Shown here: one piece after another, positions 1-12,180 of the stretch | Layout of the letters: every line of letters starts with the position of its first letter | How positions within the stretch are numbered: position 1 is the first letter of the stretch | Assembly (NCBI GenBank): GCA_964016885.1 | Contig: OZ024744.1 | Location: 21,645,798 to 21,709,797, forward strand | Direction of reading: 5' to 3' | Length of the DNA stretch: 64,000 bases | From: Eledone cirrhosa | Lineage: Eukaryota; Mollusca; Cephalopoda; Octopoda; Eledonidae | Translations under genes and position numbers: made by a program | The notes under the pieces: model-generated | Database searches by the model: none | What the model was told of the DNA's origin: nothing | What the model saw: only the letters and a program-made list of their open reading frames with translations

Positions 1-178
1 ACAGATAGAGGAGGTGACAGGCACAACAGCTATGACATCTTTAGACAGTTAGAAGAGGTGACAGCCACAACAGCTATGACATATTCAGACAGTTAGAACA
101 GGTGACAGGCACAACAGCTATGACATCTTTAGACAGTTAGAAGAAGTGACAGGAAGAACAACTATGACATCTTCAGAC

Positions 179-222
179 AGTTAGAAGAGGTGACAGGCAC
201 AACAGCTATGACATCTTCAGAC
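179..222 (+). repeat. Reference 44-bp (long) monomer
   Basis: This unit matches the array consensus exactly and is followed by an identical copy at 223-266. Composition is 16 A, 11 G, 9 C and 8 T, with no CpG. It contains TGACA twice (unit positions 13-17 and 31-35). The ATG at unit positions 30-32 runs six codons (MTSSDS) into the TAG that spans the start of the next unit. In a pure run of long units the longest stop-free path on this strand is 34 codons, so such a run cannot encode a protein. Confidence 0.97.
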
Positions 223-310
223 AGTTAGAAGAGGTGACAGGCACAACAGCTATGACATCTTCAGACAGTTAGAAGAGGTGACAGCAACAACAGCTATGAC
301 ATCTTCAGAC

Positions 311-350
311 AGAAGAGGTGACAGCCACAACAGCTATGACATCTTCAGAC
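311..350 (+). repeat. Reference 40-bp (short) monomer
   Basis: This unit is the 44-mer lacking four bases: AGTTAGAAGAGG has become AGAAGAGG. The lost TTAG is flanked by AG on both sides, so slippage between two AG dinucleotides explains it simply. The same loss appears on several backgrounds: CAGACAG, CAGAGAG, CAGAGTG (as AGAGTGAAGAGG) and an A-substituted AGACAAAAG form. Removing the TAG opens one frame, but in the other frame it creates AAG AGG TGA, so two short units in a row also end a reading frame. Confidence 0.97.
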
Positions 351-2530
351 AGTTAGAAGAGGTGACAGGAACAACAGCTATGACATCTTCAGACAGTTAG
401 AAGAGGTGACAGGCACAACAGCTATGACATCTTCAGACAGTTAGAAGAGGTGACAGTAACAACAGCTATGGCATCTTCAGACAGAAGAGGTGACAGCCAC
501 AACAGTTATGACATCTTCAGACAGATAGAAGAGGTGACAGGCACAACAGCTATGACATCTTTAGACAGTTAGAAGAGGTGACAGCCACAACAGCTATGAC
601 ATATTCAGACAGTTAGAAGAGGTGACAGGCACAACAGCTATGACATCTTCAGACAATTAGAAGAGGTGACAGCCACAACAGCTATGACATCTTCAGACAG
701 TTATAAGATGTCACAGCCACAACAGCTATGACATATTCAGAGAGTTAGAAGAGGTGAGAGGCACAACAGCTGTGACATCTTCAGACAGTTAGAAGAGGTG
801 ACAGCCACAACAGCTATGACATCTTTAGACAGTTAGAAGAGGTGACAGCAACAACAGCTATGACATCTTCAGACAGTTAGAAGAGGTGACAGGCACAACA
901 GCTATGACATCTTTAGACAGTTAGAAGAGGTGACAGCCACAACTGCTATGACATCTTCAGACAGAAGAGGTGACAGCTACAACAGCTATGACATCTTCAG
1001 ACAGTTAGAAGAGGTGACAGGCACAACAGCTATGACATCTTTAGACAGTTAGAAGAGGTGACAGCCACAACAGCTATGACATATTCAGACAGTTAGAAGA
1101 GGTGACAGGCACAACAGCTATGACATCTTCAGACAGTTAGAAGAGGTGACAGGCACAACAGCTATGACATCTTTAGACAGTTAGAAGAAGTGACAGGAAC
1201 AACAGTTATGACATCTTCAGACAGTTAGAAGAGGTGACAGGCACAACAGCTATGACATCTACAGACAGTTAGAAGAGGTGACAGCAACAAAAGCTATGAC
1301 ATCTTCAGACAGTTACAAGAGTTGACAGGCACAACAGCTATGACATCTACAGACAGAAGAGGTGACAACCACAACAGCTATGACATATTCAGACACTTAG
1401 AAGAGGTGACAGGCACAACAGCTATGACATCTTTAGACAGATAGAAGAGGTGACAGCCACAACAGCTATGACATCTTCAGCCAGTTAGAAGAGGTGACAG
1501 CCACAACAGCTATGACATATTTAGACAGTTAGAAGAGGTGACAGCCACAACAGCTATGACATCTTCAGACAGTTAGAAGAGGTGACAGCCACAACAGCTA
1601 TGGCATCTTTAGACAGTGAGAAGAGGTGACAGGCACAACAGCTATGACATCTTCAGACAGTTAGAAGAGGTGACAGCCACAACAGCTATGACGTCTTTAG
1701 ACAGTTAGAAGAGGTGAAAGGAACAACAGCTATGACATCTTCAGAGAGTTAGAAGAGGAGACAGGCACAACAGCTATGACATCTTCAGACAGTTAGAAGA
1801 GGTGATAGCAACAACAGCTATGGCATCTTCAGACAGAAGAGGTGACAGCCACAATAGTTATGACATCTTCAGACAGATAGAGGAGGTGACAGGCACAACA
1901 GCTATGACATCTTTAGACAGTTAGAAGAGGTGACAGCCACAACAGCTATGACATATTCAGACAGTTAGAAGAGGTGACAGGCACAACAGCTATGACATCT
2001 TCAGACAGTTAGAAGAGGTGACAGCCACAACAGCTATGACATCTTCAGACAGTTAGAAGAAGTGACAGGAAGAACAACTATGACATCTTCAGACAGTTAG
2101 AAGAGGTGACAGGCACAACAGCTATGACATCTTCAGACAGTTAGAAGAGGTGACAGGCACAACAGCTATGACAACTTCAGACAGTTAGAAGAGGTGACAG
2201 CCACAACAGCTATGGCATCTTTAGACAGTGAGAAGAGGTGACAGCCACAACAGCTATGGCATCTTTAGACAGTGAGAAGAGGTGACAGGCACAACAGCTA
2301 TGACATCTTCAGACAGTTAGAAGAGGTGACAGCCACAACAGCTATGACGTCTTTAGACAGTTAGAAGAGGTGAAAGGAACAACAGCTATGACATCTTCAG
2401 AGAGTTAGAAGAGGAGACAGGCACAACAGCTATGACATCTTCAGACAGTTAGAAGAGGTGATAGCAACAACAGCTATGGCATCTTCAGACAGAAGAGGTG
2501 ATAGCCACAACAGTTATGACATCTTCGGAC

Positions 2531-5142
2531 AGATAGAGGAGGTGACAGGCACAACAGCTATGACATCTTTAGACAGTTAGAAGAGGTGACAGCCTCAACA
2601 GCTATGACATATTCAGACAGTTAGAACAGGTGACAGGCACAACAGCTATGACATCTTTAGACAGTTAGAAGAAGTGACAGGAAGAACAACTATGACATCT
2701 TCAGACAGTTAGAAGAGGTGACAGGCACAACAGCTATGACATCTTCAGACAGTTAGAAGAGGTGACAGGCACAACAGCTATGACATCTTCAGACAGTTAG
2801 AAGAGGTGACAGCAACAACAGCTATGACATCTTCAGACAGAAGAGGTGACAGCCACAACAGCTATGACATCTTCAGACAGTTAGAAGAGGTGACAGCCAC
2901 AACAGCTATGACATATTTAGACAGTTAGAAGAGGTGACAGCCACAACAGCTATGACATCTTCAGACAGTTAGAAGAGGTGACAGCCACAACAGCTATGGC
3001 ATCTTTAGACAGTGAGAAGAGGTGACAGGCACAACAGCTATGACATCTTCAGACAGTTAGAAGAGGTGACAGCCACAACAGCTATGACGTCTTTAGACAG
3101 TTAGAAGAGCTGAAAGGAACAACAGCTATGACATCTTCAGAGAGTTAGAAGAGGAGACAGGCACAACAGCTATGACATCTTCAGACAGTTAGAAGAGGTG
3201 ATAGCAACAACAGCTATGGCATCTTCAGACAGAAGAGGTGACAGCCACAATAGTTATGACATCTTCAGAGAGATAGAAGAGGTGACAGCCACAACAGCTA
3301 TGACATATTCAGACAGTTAGAAGAGGTGACAGGCACAACAGCTATGACATCTTCAGACAGTTAGAAGAGGTGACAGCCACAACAGCTATAACATCTTTAG
3401 ACAGTTAGAAGAAGTGACAGGAAGAACAACTATGACATCTTCAGACAGTTAGAAGAGGTGACAGGCACAACAGCTATGACATCTTCAGACAGTTAGAAGA
3501 GGTGACAGGCACAACAGCTATGACATCTTCAGACAGTTAGAAGAGGTGACAGCAACAACAGCTATGACATCTTCAGACAGAAGAGGTGACAGCCACAACA
3601 GCTATGACATCTTCAGACAGTTAGAAGAGGTGACAGCCTCAACAGCTATGTCGTCTTTAGACAGTTAGAAGAGGTGACAGGAACAACAGCTATGACATCT
3701 TCAGACAGTTAGAAGAGGTGACAGGCACAACAGCTATGATATCTTCAGACAGTTAGAAGAGGTGACAGTAACAACAGCTATGGCATCTTCAGACAGAAGA
3801 GGTGACAGCCACAACAGTTATGACATCTTCAGACAGATAGAAGAGGTGACAGGCACAACAGCTATGACATCTTTAGACAGTTAGAAGAGGTGACAGCCAC
3901 AACAGCTATGACATATTCAGACAGTTAGAAGAGGTGACAGGCACAACAGCTATGACATCTTCAGACAATTAGAAGAGGTGACAGCCACAACAGCTATGAC
4001 ATCTTCAGACAGATATAAGATGTCACAGCCACAACAGCTATGACATATTCAGAGAGTTAGAAGAGGTGACAGGCACAACAGCTGTGACATCTTCAGACAG
4101 TTAGAAGAGGTGACAGCCACAACAGCTATGACATCTTTAGACAGTTAGAAGAGGTGACAGGCACAACAGCTATGACATCTTTAGACAGTTAGAAGAGGTG
4201 ACAGCCACAACTGCTATGACATCTTCAGACAGAAGAGGTGACAGCTACAACAGCTATGACATCTTCAGACAGTTAGAAGAGGTGACAGGCACAACAGCTA
4301 TGACATCTTTAGACAGTTAGAAGAGGTGACAGCCACAACAGCTATGACATATTCAGACAGTTAGAAGAGGTGACAGGCACAACAGCTATGACATCTTCAG
4401 ACAGTTAGAAGAGGTGACAGGCACAACAGCTATGACATCTTTAGACAGTTAGAAGAAGTGACAGGAACAACAGCTATGACATCTTCAGACAGTTAGAAGA
4501 GGTGACAGGCACAACAGCTATGACATCTACAGACGGTTAGAAGAGGTGACAGCAACAAAAGCTATGACATCTTCAGACAGTTACAAGAGTTGACAGGCAC
4601 AACAGCTATGACATCTACAGACAGAAGAGGTGACAACCACAACAGCTATGACATATTCAGACACTTAGAAGAGGTGACAGGCACAACAGCTATGACATCT
4701 TTAGACAGATAGAAGAGGTGACAGCCACAACAGCTATGACATCTTCAGCCAGTTAGAAGAGGTGACAGCCACAACAGCTATGACATATTTAGACAGTTAG
4801 AAGAGGTGACAGCCACAACAGCTATGACATCTTCAGACAGTTAGAAGAGGTGACAGCCACAACAGCTATGGCATCTTTAGACAGTGAGAAGAGGTGACAG
4901 GCACAACAGCTATGACATCTTCAGACAGTTAGAAGAGGTGACAGCCACAACAGCTATGACGTCTTTAGACAGTTAGAAGAGGTGAAAGGAACAACAGCTA
5001 TGACATCTTCAGAGAGTTAGAAGAGGAGACAGGCACAACAGCTATGACATCTTCAGACAGTTAGAAGAGGTGATAGCAACAACAGCTATGGCATCTTCAG
5101 ACAGAAGAGGTGACAGCCACAACAGTTATGACATCTGCAGAC
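2531..5142. repeat. Domain A HOR copy 2 (2,612 bp)
   Basis: Bounded by AGATAGAGGAGG units at 2,531 and 5,143. The length equals 53 long plus 7 short units, and seven short units are visible (near 2,839, 3,230, 3,581, 3,794, 4,231, 4,621 and 5,101). It differs from the next copy by compensating gains and losses of single 44-bp units near 4,140 and 4,510. Confidence 0.8.
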
Positions 5143-7750
5143 AGATAGAGGAGGTGACAGGCACAACAGCTATGACATCTTTTGACAGTTAGAAGAGGTG
5201 ACAGCCACAACAGCTATGACATATTCAGACAGTTAGAAGAGGTGACAGGCACAACAGCTATGACATCTTTAGACAGTTAGAAGAAGTGACAGGAAGAACA
5301 ACTATGACATCTTCAGACAGTTAGAAGAGGTCACAGGCACAACAGCTATGACATCGTCAGACAGTTAGAAGAGGTGACAGGCACAACAGCTATGACATCT
5401 TCAGACAGTTAGAAGAGGTGACAGCAACAACAGCTATGACATCTTCAGACAGAAGAGGTGACAGCCACAACAGCTATGACATCTTCAGACAGTTAGAAGA
5501 GGTGACAGCCTCAACAGCTCTGTCGTCTTTAGACAGTTAGAAGAGGTGACAGGAACAACAGCTATGACATCTTCAGACAGTTAGAAGAGGTGACAGGCAC
5601 AACAGCTATGACATCTTCAGACAGTTAGAAGAGGTGACAGTAACAACAGCTATGGCATCTTCAGACAGAAGAGGTGACAGCCACAACAGTTATGACATCT
5701 TCAGACAGATAGAAGAGGTGACAGGCACAACAGCTATGACATCTTTAGACAGTTAGAAGAGGTGACAGCCACAACAGCTATGACATATTCAGACAGTTAG
5801 AAGAGGTGATAGCAACAACAGCTATGGCATCTTCAGACAGAAGAGGTGACAGCCACAACAGTTATGACATCTTCAGACAGATAGAGGAGGTGACAGGCAC
5901 AACAGCTATGACATCTTTAGACAGTTAGAAGAGGTGACAGCCACAACAGCTATGACATATTCAGACAGTTAGAACAGGTGACAGGCACAACAGCTATGAC
6001 ATCTTTAGACAGTTAGAAGAAGTGACAGGAAGAACAAGTATGACATCTTCAGACAGTTAGAAGAGGTGACAGGCACAACAGCTATGACATCTTCAGACAG
6101 TTAGAAGAGGTGACAGGCACAACAGCTATGACATCTTCAGACAGTTAGAAGAGGTGACAGCAACAACAGCTATGACATCTTCAGACAGAAGAGGTGACAG
6201 CCACAACAGCTATGACATCTTCAGACAGTTAGAAGAGGTGACAGCCTCAACAGCTATGTCGTCTTTAGACAGTTAGAAGAGGTGACAGGAACAACAGCTA
6301 TGACATCTTCAGACAGTTAGAAGAGGTGACAGGCACAACAGCTATGACATCTTCAGACAGTTAGAAGAGGTGACAGTAACAACAGCTATGGCATCTTCAG
6401 ACAGAAGAGGTGACAGCCACAACAGTTATGACATCTTCAGACAGATAGAAGAGGTGACAGGCACAACAGCTATGACATCTTTAGACAGTTAGAAGAGGTG
6501 ACAGCCACAACAGCTATGACATATTCAGACAGTTAGAAGAGGTGACAGGCACAACAGCTATGACATCTTCAGACAATTAGAAGAGGTGACAGCCACAACA
6601 GCTATGACATCTTCAGACAGTTATAAGATGTCACAGCCACAACAGCTATGACATATTCAGAGAGTTAGAAGAGGTGACAGGCACAACAGCTATGACATCT
6701 TCAGACAGTTAGAAGAGGTGACAGCCACAACAGCTATGACATCTTTAGACAGTTAGAAGAGGTGACAGCAACAACAGCTATGACATCTTCAGACAGTTAG
6801 AAGAGGTGACAGGCACAACAGCTATGACATCTTTAGACAGTTAGAAGAGGTGACAGCCACAACTGCTATGACATCTTCAGACAGAAGAGGAGACAGCTAC
6901 AACAGCTATGACATCTTCAGACAGTTAGAAGAGGTGACAGGCACAACAGCTATGACATCTTTAGACAGTTAGAAGAGGTGACAGCCACAACAGCTATGAC
7001 ATATTCAGACAGTTAGAAGAGGTGACAGGCACAACAGCTATGACATCTTCAGACAGTTAGAAGAGGTGACAGGCACAACAGCTATGACATCTTTAGACAG
7101 TTAGAAGAAGTGACAGGAACAACAGCTATGACATCTTCAGACAGTTAGAAGAGGTGGCAGCAACAAAAGCTATGACATCTTCAGACAGTTACAAGAGTTG
7201 ACAGGCACAACAGCTATGACATCTACAGACAGAAGAGGTGACAACCACAACAGCTATGACATATTCAGACACTTAGAAGAGGTGACAGGCACAACAGCTA
7301 TAACATCTTTAGACAGATAGAAGAGGTGACAGCCACAACAGCTATGACATCTTCAGCCAGTTAGAAGAGGTGACAGCCACAAGAGCTATGACATATTTAG
7401 ACAGTTAGAAGAGGTGACAGCCACAACAGCTATGACATCTTCAGACAGTTAGAAGAGGTGACAGCCACAACAGCTATGGCATCTTTAGACAGTGAGAAGA
7501 GGTGACAGGCACAACAGCTATGACATCTTCAGACAGTTAGAAGAGGTGACAGCCACAACAGCTATGACGTCTTTAGACAGTTAGAAGAGGAGACAGGCAC
7601 AACAGCTATGACATCTTCAGACAGTTAGAAGAGGTGACAGGCACAACAGCTATGACATCTTCAGACAGGTAGAAGAGGTGATAGCAACAACAGCTATGGC
7701 ATCTTCAGACAGAAGAGGTGACAGCCACAACAGTTATGACATCTTCAGAC
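5143..7750. repeat. Domain A HOR copy 3 (2,608 bp)
   Basis: Bounded by AGATAG units at 5,143 and 7,751. The length equals 52 long plus 8 short units, and eight short units can be counted. The 2,608-bp offset is confirmed by two independent marker pairs, 5,281 to 7,889 and 3,409 to 6,017. An internal AGATAGAGGAGG unit at 5,879 marks a 736-bp sub-duplication. Confidence 0.8.
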
Positions 7751-8640
7751 AGATAGAAGAGGTGACAGGCACAACAGCTATGACATCTTTAGACAGTTAG
7801 AAGAGGTGACAGCCACAACAGCTATGACATATTCAGACAGTTAGAAGAGGTGACAGGCACAACAGCTATGACATCTTTAGACAGTTAGAAGAAGTGACAG
7901 GAAGAACAACTATGACATCTTCAGACAGTTAGAAGAGGTGACAGGCACAACAGCTATGACATCTTCAGACAGTTAGAAGAGGTGACAGGCACAACAGCTA
8001 TGACATCTTCAGACAGTTAGAAGAGGTGACAGCAACAACAGCTATGACATCTTCAGACAGAAGAGGTGACAGCCACAACAGCTATGACATCTTCAGACAG
8101 TTAGAAGAGGTGACAGCCTCAACAGCTATGTCGTCTTTAGACAGTTAGAAGAGGTGACAGGAACAACAGCTATGACATCTTCAGACAGTTAGAAGAGGTG
8201 ACAGGCACAACAGCTATGACATCTTCAGACAGTTAGAAGAGGTGACAGTAACAACAGCTATGGCATCTTCAGACAGAAGAGGTGACAGCCACAACAGTTA
8301 TGACATCTTCAGACAGATAGAAGAGGTGACAGGCACAACAGCTATGACATCTTTAGACAGTTAGAAGAGGTGACAGCCACAACAGCTATGACATATTCAG
8401 ACAGTTAGAAGAGGTGACAGGCACAACAGCTATGACATCTTCAGACAATTAGAAGAGGTGACAGCCACAACAGCTATGACATCTTCAGACAGTTATAAGA
8501 TGTGACAGCCACAACAGCTATGACATATTCAGACAGTTAGAAGAGGTGACAGGCACAACAGCTATGACATCTTTAGACAGTTAGAAGAGGTGACAGCCAC
8601 AACAGCTATGACATCTTCAGACAGAAGAGGTGACAGCTAC
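7751..8640. repeat. Domain A HOR copy 4, partial
   Basis: The block continues the domain A order (AGGAAGAACAAC near 7,900, ATAAGATG near 8,495), then passes into domain B variants. At 8,493-8,506 ATAAGATG is followed by TGACAG rather than the TCACAG of the earlier copies. This is the domain B form of the unit, so the transition may begin here. Confidence 0.65.
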
Positions 8641-11600
8641 AACAGCTATGACATCTTCAGAGAGAAGAGGTGACAGGCACAACAGCTATGACATCTTCAG
8701 ACAGAAGAGGTGACATACGCAACAGCTATAACATCTTCAGACAGTTAGAAGAGGTGACAGGCACAACAGCTATGACATCTTTAGACAGTTAGAAGAGGTG
8801 ACAACCACAACAGCTATGACATCTTTAGACAGTTAGAAGAGGTGACAGCCAGAACAGCTATGACATCTTCAGACAGTTAGAAGAGGTGACCGCCACAACA
8901 TCTATGACATCTTCATACAGTTAGAAGAGGTGACAGCAACAACAGCTATGACATCTTTAGACAGTTAGAAGAGGTGACAACGACAACAGCTATGACATCT
9001 TCAGACAGTTAGAAGACGTGACAAGCACAACAGCTATGACATCTTCAGACAGTTAGAAGAAGTGACAAGCACAACAGCTATGACATCTTCAGACAGTTAG
9101 AAGAGGTGACAGCAACAACAGCTATGACATCTTCAGACAGAAGAGGTGACAGCCACAACAGCTATGACATCTCCAGACAGTTAGAAGAGGTGACAGCAAC
9201 AACAGCTATGACATCTTCAGACAGAAGAGGTGACAGCCACAACACCTATGACATCTTCAGACAGTTAGAAGAGGTGACAGCCACAACAGCTATGACGTCT
9301 TTAGACAGTTAGAAGAGGTGACAGGAACAACAGCTATGACATCTTCAGACAGTTAGAAGAGGTGACAGGCACAACAGCTATGACATCTTCAGACAGTTAG
9401 AAGAGGTGACAGCAACAACAGCTATGGCATCTTCAGACAGAAGAGGTGACAGCTACAACAGCTATGACATCTTCAGACAGTTAGAAGAGGTGACAGGCAC
9501 AACAGCTATGACATCTTTAGACAGTTAGAAGAGGTGACAGCCACAACAGCTACGACATCTTCAGACAGTTAGAAGAGGTGACAGGCACAACAGCTATGAC
9601 ATCTTTAGACAGTTAGAAGAGGTGACAGCCACAACAGCTATGACATCTTCAGACAGTTAGAAGAGGTGACAGCAACAAAAGCTATGACATCTTCAGACAG
9701 TTACAAGAGTTGACAGGCACAACAGCTATGACATCTACAGACAGAAGAGGTGACAACCACAACAGCTATGACATATTCAGACAGTTAGAAGGTGACAGCA
9801 ACAACAGGTATGACATCTTCAGACAGTTATAAGATGTGACAACCACAACAGCTATGACATATTCAGACAGAAGAGGTGACAGGCACAACAGCTATGACGT
9901 CTTCAGAGAGTTAGAAGAGGTGACAGCAACAACAGCTAGGACATCTTCAGACAGTCAGAAGAGGAGACAGGCACAACAGCTATGATATCTTTAGACAGTT
10001 AGAAGAGGTGACAGCCACAACAGCTATGACATCTTCAGACAGAAGAGGTGACAGCTACAACAGCTATGACATCTTCAGAGAGAAGAGGTGACATACGCAA
10101 CAGCTATAACATCTTCAGGCAGTTAGAAGAGGTGACAGGCACAACAGCTATGACATCTTTAGACAGTTAGAAGAGGTGACAACTACAACAGCTATGACAT
10201 CTGTAGACAGTTAGAAGAGGTGACAGCCACAACAGCTATGACATCTTCAGACAGTTAGAAGAGGTGACAGGCACAACAGCTATGGAATCTTTAGACAGTT
10301 AGAAGAGGTGACAGGAACAACAGCTATGACATCTTCAGACAGTTAGAAGAGGTGACAGGCACAACAGCTATGACATCTTCAGACAGTTAGAAGAGGTGAC
10401 AGTAACAACAGCTATGGCATCTTCAGACAGAAGAGGTGACAGCCACAACAGTTATGACATCTTCAGACAGATAGAAGAGGTGACAGGCACAACAGCTATG
10501 ACATCTTTAGACAGTTAGAAGAGGTGACAGCCACAACAGCTATGACATATTCAGACAGTTAGAAGAGGTGACAGGCACAACAGCTATGACATCTTCAGAC
10601 AGTTAGAAGAGGTGACAGCCACAACAGCTATGACATCTTCAGACAGTTATAAGATGTGACAGCCACAACAGCTATGACATATTCAGACAGTTAGAAGAGG
10701 TGACAGGCACAACAACTATGGCATCTTCAGACAGTTAGAAGAGGTGACAGCCACAACAGCTATGACATCTTTAGACAGTTAGAAGAGGTGACAGCAACAA
10801 CAGCTATGACATATTCAGACAGTTAGAAGAGGTGACAGGCACAACAGCTATGACATCTTTAGACAGTTAGAAGAGGTGACAGCCACAACAGCTATGACAT
10901 CTTCAGACAGAAGAGGTGACAGCTACAACAGCTATGACATCTTCAGAGAGAAGAGGTGACAGGCACAACAGCTATGACATCTTCAGACAGAAGAGGTGAC
11001 ATACGCAACAGCTATAACATCTTCAGACAGTTAGAAGAGGTGACACGCACAACAGCTATGACATCTTTAGACAGTTAGAAGAGGTGACAACCACAACAGC
11101 TATGACATCTTTAGACAGTTAGAAGAGGTGACAGCCAGAACAGCTATGACATCTTCAGACAGTTAGAAGAGGTGACCGCCACAACATCTATGACATCTTC
11201 ATACAGTTAGAAGAGGTGACAGCAACAACAGCTATGACATCTTTAGACAGTTAGAAGAGGTGACAGCCACAACAGCTATGACATCTTCAGACAGTTAGAA
11301 GACGTGACAAGCACAACAGCTATGACATCTTCAGACAGTTAGAAGAGGTGACAAGCACAACATCTATGACATCTTCAGACAGTTAGAAGAGGTGACAGCA
11401 ACAACAGCTATGACATCTTCAGACAGAAGAGGTGACAGCCACAACAGCTATGACATCTTCAGACAGTTAGAAGAGGTGACAGCAACAACAGCTATGACAT
11501 CTTCATACAGAAGAGGTGACAGCCACAACAGTTATGACATCTTCAGACAGATAGAAGAGGTGACAGGCACAACAGCTATGACATATTCAGACAGTTAGAA

Positions 11601-12180
11601 GAGGTGACAGGCACAACAGCTATGACATCTCCAGACAGTGAGAAGAGGTGACAGCCACAACAGCTATCACATGTTCAGACAGAAGAGGTGACAGCCACAA
11701 CAGCTATCACATCTTCAAAGAGAAGAGGTGAGAGGCACAACAGCTATGACATCTTCAGACAGAAGAGGTGACAGACACAACGGCTATAACATCTTCAGAC
11801 AGTTAGAAGAGGTGACAGCAACAACAGCTATGACATCTTTAGACAGTTAGAAGAGGTGACAGCCACAACAGCTATTACATCTTCAGACAGTTAGAAGAGG
11901 TGACAGCCACAACACCTATGACATCTTCAGACAGTTAGAAGAGGTGACAGCCACAACAGCTATGACGTCTTTAGACAGTTAGAAGAGGTGACAGGAACAA
12001 CAGCTATGACATCTTCAGACAGTTAGAAGAGGTGACAGGCACAACAGCTATGACATCTTCAGACAGTTAGAAGAGGTGACAGCAACAACAGCTATGGCAT
12101 CTTCAGACAGAAGAGGTGACAGCCACAACAGTTATGACATCTTCAGACAGATAGAAGAGGTGACAGGCACAACAGCTATG
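8641..12180. repeat. Domain B leading part with 2,286-bp sub-repeat
   Basis: The ACATACGC marker near 8,711 recurs at 10,997 (offset 2,286). This is 2,288 minus a 2-bp loss in the unit at 9,783-9,824. A shorter 557-bp step links the ACATCTCCAG units at 11,624 and 12,181. The block holds all the unit types of the later B copies in a less regular order. Confidence 0.7.
9783..9824 (+). repeat. 42-bp deviant monomer
   Basis: AGTTAGAAGGTGACAG has lost AG relative to AGTTAGAAGAGGTGACAG. The homologous unit in the next HOR (near 14,119) is full length, so this is a private event. It explains the 2,286-bp offset between the B sub-repeats. Confidence 0.85.

Larger units (their letters stand above)
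3..2530. repeat. Domain A HOR copy 1 (2,528 bp)
   Basis: It runs from one AGATAG unit to the equivalent unit at 2,531. The length equals 52 long plus 6 short units, and six short units can be counted by eye (near 311, 484, 964, 1,351, 1,835 and 2,488). It contains an internal shorter duplication, since an AGATAGAGGAGG unit also occurs at 1,873. Confidence 0.8.
1..8640. repeat. Domain A: 44-mer-rich, HOR of about 2.5-2.6 kb
   Basis: Diagnostic variants are AGATAGAGGAGG units, AGGAAGAACAAC units (the AAGAAGTGAC lead-in at 141, 2057, 2669, 3409, 5281, 6017 and 7889), ATAAGATGTCACAG units (701, 4013, 6621) and GGCATCTTTAGACAGTGAG units. Short units are sparse: I counted 8 of 60 in the copy at 5,143-7,750. 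The right edge is set where the ACATACGC and GACCGCCAC family begins (first ACATACGC at about 8,713) and is uncertain by a few hundred bases. No gene or regulatory element is visible. Confidence 0.85.
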
